Shown one piece after another: positions 6,879 through 11,260 of a stretch of DNA of 11,260 nt. Numbering within the stretch: position 1 is the first letter of the stretch; each line of letters starts with the position of its first letter. The notes beneath the pieces are model-generated. The model was not told the DNA's origin. It saw nothing but the letters and a program-made list of their open reading frames with translations, and made no database searches. A program made the position numbers and the translations under genes. This DNA comes from CAYQPF01 sp964419225 (GTDB lineage: Bacteria > Cloacimonadota > Cloacimonadia > Cloacimonadales > CAYQPF01): positions 1 to 11,260 of the forward strand of contig CAYQPF010000158.1 of NCBI GenBank assembly GCA_964419225.1, read 5' to 3'.

Positions 6879-7034
6879 GTGAAACATAATTGTAAAAAGT
6901 GTAAGCAAGGGGTAATAGTAAAACCAATAGCGACAGGGGAGAAGTATGTGTATTGCAATAAGTTGAAATGTAAGTGCGGGAAGGTCGTTGTTTATTGCAA
7001 CGCGTTTGAGCCAGTAGGAGAAGTTAAAAAATGA
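6879..7034 (+). CDS. Small six-cysteine protein with GTG start
   Basis: A GTG at 6879, preceded by GAGGAGG, opens 51 codons ending in TGA at 7032-7034. Cysteines at 5, 8, 26, 31, 33 and 40 (NCKKC, YC, KCKCG, YC) suggest a zinc-binding fold. The spacing allows a CxxC plus CxC pairing, and overall it resembles a minimal zinc ribbon. Its stop overlaps the next start as ATGA. Basic charge fits nucleic acid or host protein binding. I do not recognise the family. Confidence 0.6.
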   Translation: MKHNCKKCKQGVIVKPIATGEKYVYCNKLKCKCGKVVVYCNAFEPVGEVKK

Positions 7035-7231
7035 AAATACAGGATAGTGTCGGCTGCGGAGTACCGAGATGTGATGAGAAGATATGTAATCGCACCAGGA
7101 AGGGAATATGTGCTTTGCGTCGGTACTACCTGCTGAATGTCGTGAGGATCAGGAAGCTGGTCTATACTCATGAGAAGATCATGGGGCGGACAGAGTTTAG
7201 AAGAATAATGTACTTTTGGAGGGTTAAATGA
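7031..7231 (+). CDS. Small cysteine-containing basic protein (66 aa)
   Basis: ATG at 7031 overlaps the previous stop and has AGGAG at 7016-7020. Cysteines at 9, 14, 19 and 27 in the first 30 residues (GCGVPRC, KICN, GICAL) could hold one zinc ion; the remainder is a basic helix rich in Arg and aromatic residues. Its stop overlaps the next ATG as ATGA. The tight spacing supports a real gene; the function is unknown. Confidence 0.55.
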   Translation: MKIQDSVGCGVPRCDEKICNRTRKGICALRRYYLLNVVRIRKLVYTHEKIMGRTEFRRIMYFWRVK

Positions 7232-7395
7232 TTCATAAACATGCCAGAGATGTGAAAGTAGTCCAACAGGTGGATATCTTTAAGAATCAGGGATTTCAGG
7301 CGAAAGACGCTATAAAATTGGTGGCTAAGAGAATGCTGATGGCAGAACGAACCATCAAGAACATTTACTACAATAAGAAAAAGGAAGTGAGTTAA
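7228..7395 (+). CDS. Small HTH-like protein (55 aa)
   Basis: ATG at 7228 follows GGAGGG and overlaps the previous stop as ATGA. The 55-aa product contains AKDAIKLVAKRMLMAERTIKNIYYNKKKE, which reads like a single HTH with recognition helix ERTIKNIYY. A basic tail follows. It could be a small transcription regulator for the neighbouring promoter at 7615, which is only inference from position. Confidence 0.6.
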   Translation: MIHKHARDVKVVQQVDIFKNQGFQAKDAIKLVAKRMLMAERTIKNIYYNKKKEVS

Positions 7396-7397
7396 TT

Positions 7398-7604
7398 ATG
7401 AGTGAAGAAAGAATTATTAATGAGGAGAAAGAGAAATCTCCGGAAGAATTGAGAGAAGAGGAAGGACTGAAGATCTTGAGTAAGATCGGGATGAATTATG
7501 AGTCACTGAGAGCTGAGTGTGATAAGATCAGAGAAAAGAAGAGCGGATTGTCATTTAGTAAAAGGCAAATGCTGCTTGAATTTGAACAGAAGTATTTTGG
7601 ATGA
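7398..7604 (+). CDS. Small charged hypothetical protein (68 aa)
   Basis: The gene starts three bases after the previous stop, with a purine-rich GGAAGTGAG upstream. The product is rich in Glu, Lys and Arg and is probably all-helical (EEKEKSPEELREEEGLKIL; SKRQMLLEFEQKYFG). No motif is recognised. It is the last gene of the small-gene run and its stop lies ten bases before a TTGACA promoter element. Confidence 0.6.
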   Translation: MSEERIINEEKEKSPEELREEEGLKILSKIGMNYESLRAECDKIREKKSGLSFSKRQMLLEFEQKYFG

Positions 7605-7614
7605 AAAAAAACAT

Positions 7615-7642
7615 TTGACAAGAATTTGAAAACTTGTAGATT
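7615..7642 (+). promoter_or_regulatory. Sigma70-type promoter for the leader/C4-like RNA
   Basis: TTGACA at 7615-7620 and TAGATT at 7637-7642 are separated by 16 bp. This predicts a start near 7649. A perfect inverted repeat (CTTGTAGA 7633-7640, TCTACAAG 7647-7654) covers the -10 and the start point and could be a repressor operator. The layout resembles the second promoter at 8710-8737. Confidence 0.65.
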
Positions 7643-7647
7643 AAACT

Positions 7648-7709
7648 CTACAAGCAAAACCATAGGGATAAAACCCTATCCAAAAGGGTTGTTTTTGTTT
7701 AAAGCAACC
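7648..7709 (+). promoter_or_regulatory. 5' part of the RNA with mutually exclusive hairpins
   Basis: ATAGGG (7662-7667) can pair with CCCTAT (7674-7679). AACCCT (7672-7677) can instead pair with AGGGTT (7685-7690). GGTTGTTTT (7687-7695) can pair with AAAGCAACC (7701-7709). The first and third pairings are compatible; the second excludes both. This is the logic of an attenuator-like switch. Bases 7648-7666 also repeat the antisense target pair found before the antirepressor gene. Confidence 0.45.
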
Positions 7710-7729
7710 TGAATATAGCGTGAATAATT

Positions 7730-7803
7730 GGCTGAGAATCTCTATTTCGCGAGGGATAGGGGCACTGACCTATGGTAGTGTTTGTAGTTCTCAGCCTTTT
7801 TTT
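7730..7803 (+). ncRNA. C4-type antisense RNA (candidate) upstream of the antirepressor gene
   Basis: The RNA folds into a compact three-way junction. P1 is GGCTGAGAA (7730-7738) with TTCTCAGCC (7788-7796). P2 is 7739-7748 with 7753-7762, closed by a GCGA tetraloop. P3 is a hairpin at 7763-7780 with TAT at its tip. Seven T residues (7797-7803) follow P1. CCTATGGT in P3 (7769-7776) is complementary to ACCATAGG (7839-7846), which overlaps the antirepressor Shine-Dalgarno. The unpaired junction segment TTTGTAG (7781-7787) is complementary to CTACAAA (7818-7824). Two such segments facing an ant leader are the hallmark of P1/P7 C4 RNA, which blocks antirepressor translation. The family assignment is from structure, pairing and position, not from a covariance search. 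Confidence 0.75.
7730..7803 (+). terminator. Terminator formed by the junction RNA's closing helix and T7 tract
   Basis: The 9-bp closing helix GGCTGAGAA/TTCTCAGCC is followed at once by TTTTTTT (7797-7803). The folded interior of two hairpins replaces a simple loop. It would define the RNA's 3' end and make expression of the antirepressor gene depend on readthrough. Confidence 0.65.
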
Positions 7804-7811
7804 ATTAAAAA

Positions 7812-7849
7812 TTGGATCTACAAAGTCCAAAAATAAGAACCATAGGAGG
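7812..7849 (+). promoter_or_regulatory. Antirepressor leader: antisense targets and ribosome binding site
   Basis: TTGGA (7812-7816) and TCCAA (7826-7830) form a small stem that shows TCTACAAAG in its loop. CTACAAA within it is complementary to 7781-7787. ACCATAGG (7839-7846) is complementary to 7769-7776 and overlaps the AGGAGG (7844-7849) of the gene at 7855. Pairing at the second site would hide the ribosome binding site. Confidence 0.65.
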
Positions 7850-7854
7850 CAATC

Positions 7855-8514
7855 ATGAAGAACATGATAGCTATTAACAGCACTACTCTTGCTGTAAAAG
7901 AGTACAAAGGTCAAAGAGTCGTCACATTAAAGGACATTTCAGAAGTTCACCAACAAGCAGAAAAAGCAATCAGACAAAACTTTCACAACAACAAAAAGTA
8001 CTTTGAAAAAGATGTTGATTTCTTTCTTTTGCGTGGGAAAGGCGATACTAAAAATTTTAGCACGGCTTCAAACGTCACTAATCTCAACGTCTTTACGGAG
8101 TCCGGCTATTTGAAATTAACTAAATCATTGAATGATGATCTGAGTTGGCAAGTGATGGGCTTGCTGATTAATTCGTATTTTAGAGTCACCGAACACCAAG
8201 GGTCTAGTAGGGTGCAAGTAAGCAGCAAGAGAGAGAAAGAGAATAATCAGGCAATGCTGGAGAACATAATTCCTTTGATGGATCCTCAGTTTCAGAAGAT
8301 AATCTTTTATCGCAACCTGGGACTTACACAGAGAGAAACCGCTAAGCTGCTGGATATGAGTCATAGTGTAATCCAGAACATAGAAACCCGTTTGAAGATG
8401 GCCGGGCTTAATTTAACGAGACAGTCCAGGAGAATGGAAATGTTAGTAAAAACTCCTGTATCTCTGAAGGTTTTGAACGGTGATCAACCCAATCTTCCTT
8501 TTGAAGAGGTATGA
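7855..8514 (+). CDS. ORF6N-domain antirepressor-like protein
   Basis: The 219-aa protein starts five bases after AGGAGG. Residues about 5-60 match the ORF6N DNA-binding domain (YKGQRVVTLKDISEVHQ, AIRQNFHNNKKYFEKDVDFFLL), and residues 76-110 continue with FTESGYLKLTKSLNDD. The C-terminal part holds a clear HTH at about 156-185 (LTQRETAKLLDMSHSVIQNI) and a basic stretch. ORF6N proteins in temperate phages act as antirepressors or regulators of host and phage genes. Its leader is complementary to the RNA just upstream, the arrangement known for P1 ant and C4 RNA, which strengthens the antirepressor reading. It is followed four bases later by a small ORF. Confidence 0.85.
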   Translation: MKNMIAINSTTLAVKEYKGQRVVTLKDISEVHQQAEKAIRQNFHNNKKYFEKDVDFFLLRGKGDTKNFSTASNVTNLNVFTESGYLKLTKSLNDDLSWQVMGLLINSYFRVTEHQGSSRVQVSSKREKENNQAMLENIIPLMDPQFQKIIFYRNLGLTQRETAKLLDMSHSVIQNIETRLKMAGLNLTRQSRRMEMLVKTPVSLKVLNGDQPNLPFEEV

Positions 8515-8518
8515 GATT

Positions 8519-8713
8519 ATGAGTCTGATGGATGTATATGATGAAATGGTAGTGGTCAATGATGCCATACGCGAATATTCGGAATTGATCACAGACCGCA
8601 AGTCTCTGGGCAGATGTGACGGAACTGTGCTGGTGGTGTTGGAAAGTGCTTTGAGACAGACTTTGGAGAAGTTTGAAAGGACTATGGAAAGTGTTGAGCA
8701 AAATATAGTTTGA
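8519..8713 (+). CDS. Small hypothetical protein (64 aa) after the antirepressor
   Basis: The ATG at 8519 is preferred because GAAGAGG at 8503-8509 stands nine bases upstream. An in-frame ATG at 8480 would overlap the antirepressor gene and lacks a site. The product is acidic and helical (SLMDVYDEMVVVNDAIREYSELITD, ALRQTLEKFERTMESVEQNIV), with no known motif. Its TGA stop is embedded in the TTGACA box of the next promoter. It could be a small partner of the antirepressor, as an inference from coupling only. Confidence 0.6.
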   Translation: MSLMDVYDEMVVVNDAIREYSELITDRKSLGRCDGTVLVVLESALRQTLEKFERTMESVEQNIV

Positions 8714-8742
8714 CAAAAAGTTAGAAGTGATTAAGATATAAT
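8710..8742 (+). promoter_or_regulatory. Promoter of the second small RNA
   Basis: TTGACA (8710-8715) is followed after 16 bp by TAAGAT (8732-8737), and a perfect TATAAT overlaps it at 8737-8742 but 21 bp from the -35. Either a normal promoter with TAAGAT or an activator-dependent one with stretched spacing is possible. The start would be near 8744-8750. Confidence 0.55.
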
Positions 8743-8748
8743 TTGGAA

Positions 8749-8848
8749 ACGGGGTGAGGGCGTGCAACTGTTTGAATCCTGTGGACGTCGGCAACATTGC
8801 ACGGTGTTGTGCGGCCCCAAGGCGGAGTTTAAAAGCTCCGCCTTTTTT
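8749..8848 (+). ncRNA. Structured small RNA with its own promoter and terminator, unassigned
   Basis: No ORF of note lies between the promoter and the terminator. GGGCGTGCAAC (8758-8768) can pair with GTTGTGC-G-GCCC (8806-8817) through 11 pairs with one bulge and two G-U pairs. A competing helix GTGCAA/TTGCAC (8762-8767 with 8797-8802) plus GGGG/CCCC (8751-8754 with 8815-8818) is also possible. The transcript would be about 100 nt. No + strand gene follows, so it is more likely a trans-acting or antisense RNA than a leader. I do not recognise a known RNA family. Confidence 0.55.
8821..8848 (+). terminator. Intrinsic terminator at the end of the early region
   Basis: GGCGGAG (8821-8827) pairs with CTCCGCC (8836-8842) and is followed by TTTTTT (8843-8848). 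It ends rightward transcription. Its T-tract overlaps the stop codon of the converging head gene. On the - strand the hairpin is not followed by T residues. Confidence 0.88.
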
Positions 8849-10196
8849 ATTCCTGCTTATAGAAAAGAAGCCCCTCTCTTTGGTTTGCCATATAGTTGGG
8901 CTTGTCTGAAATGATGATATTGAAATACTCAAGAACAGTACCGGACATCTCGCAAATCACAATAACACCGTTTTCGTACTTCTTTAAATATCTGTTTCTA
9001 AATTTGCCGTCTTTATTTGAATACCAAGCCTCATAAGGGTTCAGTAAAACATCTTCTATCTGCCCTAAATAAGAGATTCTCTTTTTTAGATCCGATAAGT
9101 TAGTTTCTTCAAACTTGTTCACAGAATCCTTTTTTAGGATTACAGTTTTTCCAGAGCAATCAAAGACCTGTCTGTCATTTAGATAGTCTTTGGCAAAATT
9201 TAAAATTTCTTCCTTTGACATATTATCAACATTAAATCTGTTTTCAGCTTTGTTCTTAGGCACATCATCCCATTCCGGTCTGCCTGCCTCCTTATAAGTT
9301 TGGGAAACTTTCTCTGCTTTGCCATCTGTATAATTACCCCAAATGTCGTTTGTTTCACCTACGTTCTTTTGAAAATTGGAATCAACGGGAACATCCGGGA
9401 CAAACTGATCCGGGTTATACTGAGATTTAAACTCATCTTCAGTCATCATTTCCACGTCACAACGGCAGTTCCATCCGTTTGGGGGATAGTTCCGACTCCA
9501 GAAAGGATCATCTACAGGGAAGACTAAGCCGTTGAGTGCTGCATGTTCATCTCTAACTCTATCATCCATAATTGCAACATACTTGAGTCCAGGGAAAAGA
9601 TCCTTTAAATCTTGGATTGTTTTCCATTTCCCGGCTTCGTAAGCACTCGACATGGCAGTTTGGAAATTGGTTCTGAGATGATAGGGGTTTTCGGGTTCTA
9701 AGCCAGCCATTTTGATTTTATCGCGGAAGGTGTTGAAAGGAATACCCAGTTCAATTGCCTTATTTGCTTCAAATCTTATTGCTTCCTGAGCTTCAGTAGT
9801 AAGTACATGAGCAACTACGACGGAGCTATCGCGAAAGGCATTAAGGGCCTCTGTGTTAACCAAATCATAGCTAAACTCTATTTTTGGTAATAAGTCGTTA
9901 GCCAGTAGCCAGCGGGAAGTAGCCAGGAGAGAATTGAGAAGCTGTTTCCCCTTTCTGGTAGAGGGTTGAGGCGAGGTTCTACCTTCTTTGAAACTATCCA
10001 GAATAGACTTGTTCAAAAGCTCCACAATTGTAAGAGCCAAGTCCAAAGGGTATGGAGCCGAAATCACGTCATTATACGAATTCATCTCTTTCAGGCTGTC
10101 AGAATACTTCTTAGCCTCCTGTGCTGCCTTATTCGCGAGATTTAACGACTTTCTGTCAGTTTTAGCTATGATTGCTTTGAAAGGTAGTGTTCTCAT
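8847..10196 (-). CDS. Mu F-like head morphogenesis protein with C-terminal PBECR-like toxin domain
   Basis: This 449-aa protein is a minor head protein of the Mu F/SPP1 gp7 type. Residues about 130-255 carry the core: RTNFQTAMSSAYEAGK, YVAIMDDRVRDEHAALNG (206-223) and PPNGWNCRC (238-246), which is the signature of the MuF domain. Residues about 345-449 look like a PBECR-type domain of the barnase/EndoU/colicin/RelE-like superfamily: ISYLGQIEDVLLNPYEAWY, RYLKKYENGVIVICE and YFNIIISDK. MuF proteins with such tails are known as phage polymorphic toxins thought to be packaged and delivered with DNA. The start shares one base with the stop of the portal gene (TAATG). No - strand immunity gene follows. 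Confidence 0.88.
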   Translation of the reverse strand: MRTLPFKAIIAKTDRKSLNLANKAAQEAKKYSDSLKEMNSYNDVISAPYPLDLALTIVELLNKSILDSFKEGRTSPQPSTRKGKQLLNSLLATSRWLLANDLLPKIEFSYDLVNTEALNAFRDSSVVVAHVLTTEAQEAIRFEANKAIELGIPFNTFRDKIKMAGLEPENPYHLRTNFQTAMSSAYEAGKWKTIQDLKDLFPGLKYVAIMDDRVRDEHAALNGLVFPVDDPFWSRNYPPNGWNCRCDVEMMTEDEFKSQYNPDQFVPDVPVDSNFQKNVGETNDIWGNYTDGKAEKVSQTYKEAGRPEWDDVPKNKAENRFNVDNMSKEEILNFAKDYLNDRQVFDCSGKTVILKKDSVNKFEETNLSDLKKRISYLGQIEDVLLNPYEAWYSNKDGKFRNRYLKKYENGVIVICEMSGTVLEYFNIIISDKPNYMANQREGLLFYKQE

Positions 10197-11260
10197 TATG
10201 CTTTACCTGGTCTTGGAACGCCGTAAGTATCATAGAAGTAATCATCAGGAATATCAATACCGATATCGTTCTGGAGTTTGATATCTATGTCTATACGTTC
10301 TGACAGGGTAACAACCTGCGGGGTTTCCATAGTGACAGTTATCTGATCGGAATTGAAATTGATATTATTCAGAGTGGTGAAGAGTTTGGACAGAAGGTTT
10401 CCCATGGTCCGATTATCACCAGCTAAGATGTCTTTTCTGACAAGTTCGTGAATCTTGGCCTGAGCGTAGGAGCCGTTCTGGCGGTCGGTAGTGGTGAGAG
10501 TTTGACCCAGTATTCTTTTCGTAACCTTGGTTTCACAGAAGTCCACGAGATTGAAATAGAGATCTGAAGATGCTGTTTTAGTGGCGAAATCCTTAAACTC
10601 TATCTCTGTGTTTTCACTGACAACGGCTGCCAGATCAGAGCCAAGTGAACCCATAATATTATAAAGTTCGTTTTTTTCGTCTTTGGTGGCTCCGGCTTTA
10701 TACTTGCCTATGCGGGTAGGTTTGCCGTAGGTTTCACAGAATTCCGCCCAGTTATTCAGAGCGAAAGACGCGAATATGTAGAGTTTTACAAGAGGCTGGA
10801 GAATAGATTTGCCAAAATTATGTTTGAAGAAACGGGGATCTTCAGTGTCAATCTGTTTATCGTTTTCGAATAATTCGACTTTATTGTCGATGATTCTGAG
10901 GTCAAGACCTTCATACTCCTTAATCGCAGAGGGATAGATGAAAGAATCAATTTGTTTGTACTGAATCTGATGAAACAGCCAGCCATAGAGACGGCCCAGC
11001 ATGCAGGAATCAATGAAATCCGGCAGAAACTCTTTGATAACTTTGTCAAAATAGTCACGTTGGGCTTGAGAAAGTGTGTCGGGAAGAATGATATCAGCTG
11101 ATTTAACTGCTTCGGTACGGACATCACAGGCTCCGGCAAGATTTGAATCTGAATCATAGAGCGTGTCATAGATTGAATCCAGATCGCCCACTTTGCCCAA
11201 TTGTTTAGAATAGATGGCAGCGATCAGAGCGGAGGGACTAAGCTCTTTGATGTAATAGAA
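10196..11260 (-). CDS. Mu gp29-like portal protein (DUF935), 5' end outside the window
   Basis: The frame is open from its stop at 10196 to the window edge, so the N-terminus is missing; a TTG at 11200 is internal, since 20 in-frame codons precede it without a stop (reading through LSPSALIAAIYSKQ). The visible 354 or so residues match the DUF935 portal family: YDTLYDSDSNLAGACDVRTEAVKSA near the start, then the KYKAGATKDEKNEL and GSDLAAVVSENTEIEF region, ILGQTLTT with GSYAQAKIHELVRKDI, and the C-terminal IPDDYFYDTYGVPRPGKA. The portal forms the dodecameric ring through which DNA enters and leaves the head. It is coupled to the MuF-like gene downstream. Confidence 0.9.
   Translation of the reverse strand, partial: FYYIKELSPSALIAAIYSKQLGKVGDLDSIYDTLYDSDSNLAGACDVRTEAVKSADIILPDTLSQAQRDYFDKVIKEFLPDFIDSCMLGRLYGWLFHQIQYKQIDSFIYPSAIKEYEGLDLRIIDNKVELFENDKQIDTEDPRFFKHNFGKSILQPLVKLYIFASFALNNWAEFCETYGKPTRIGKYKAGATKDEKNELYNIMGSLGSDLAAVVSENTEIEFKDFATKTASSDLYFNLVDFCETKVTKRILGQTLTTTDRQNGSYAQAKIHELVRKDILAGDNRTMGNLLSKLFTTLNNINFNSDQITVTMETPQVVTLSERIDIDIKLQNDIGIDIPDDYFYDTYGVPRPGKA

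Noticed and set aside
7730..7803. Purine riboswitch or hammerhead ribozyme as explanation for the three-way junction
   Set aside because: The conserved core bases of both are absent, while the two complementary segments to the downstream leader fit an antisense RNA.
8408..8932. 174-aa open frame on the - strand spanning the 64-aa ORF and the small RNA
   Set aside because: It crosses a strong + strand terminator and promoter, overlaps the MuF-like gene end in another frame, and its composition (many Ser, His, Phe) looks like an antisense shadow.
9300..10281. Two open frames on the + strand inside the head genes
   Set aside because: They lie antisense to the MuF-like gene (the second running just into the portal gene), which both match known families; there is no ribosome binding site or family resemblance.
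10196..11200. Portal gene starting at the TTG at 11200
   Set aside because: The same frame continues without a stop to the window edge and the extra residues fit the family, so the gene is cut by the window rather than starting there.

Overview
The window is part of a Mu-like transposable phage or prophage. An early, replicative-transposition module runs rightward on the + strand (1 to about 8850) and meets two head genes on the - strand (8847 to the right edge). The marker genes are a MuA-type DDE transposase, a MuB-type AAA ATPase, DUF3164 and GemA-like accessory proteins, a Mu gp29-type (DUF935) portal protein and a Mu F-type head protein. Composition is AT-rich, with many AGA arginine codons. 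Most genes have strong AGGAGG-type ribosome binding sites and promoters match TTGACA/TAnnnT. This argues against a Bacteroidota host, where such Shine-Dalgarno sites are rare. Beyond that the host cannot be named from the sequence. Neither phage end nor a bacterial flank is visible, and the master repressor is not in the window.

Layout. 1-521: the tail of an upstream gene, a coiled-coil protein, and a structured leader with a 28-bp palindrome. 549-4536: transposase, ATPase, a three-HTH protein and a GemA-like protein, the last three joined by 1-nt TAATG stop/start overlaps. 4546-5652: a 19-codon ORF, a DUF3164 protein and a membrane-anchored coiled-coil protein, ending at a strong hairpin. 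5733-7604: a phage replication-type protein with a conserved phage C-terminal domain, then a tightly overlapping run of small genes, three of them cysteine-rich. 7605-7854: a promoter, a leader with alternative pairings, and a compact three-way-junction RNA ending in a T-tract. 7855-8713: an ORF6N-domain antirepressor-like gene and a 64-aa ORF. 8710-8848: a second promoter, a structured small RNA and an intrinsic terminator. 8847-11260 (-): the Mu F-like head protein with a C-terminal toxin-like domain, and the portal protein, which runs off the window.

Two things stand out. First, the N-terminal part of the transposase gene carries 14 copies of an 11-bp DNA motif (CGATAGTAACC). They are read in two different reading frames (D-S-N versus I-V-T), so the DNA rather than the peptide seems to be conserved. 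This is a candidate internal binding-site array. Second, the RNA at 7730-7803 has the design of a C4-type antisense RNA, as in P1/P7. Two unpaired segments, one in a hairpin loop and one in the junction, are complementary in antiparallel order to two segments of the downstream antirepressor leader. One of those targets overlaps its ribosome binding site. A second copy of the target pair lies at the start of the RNA's own transcript. Together these suggest RNA control of an antirepressor, and hence of the lysis-lysogeny decision, in a Mu-like phage.
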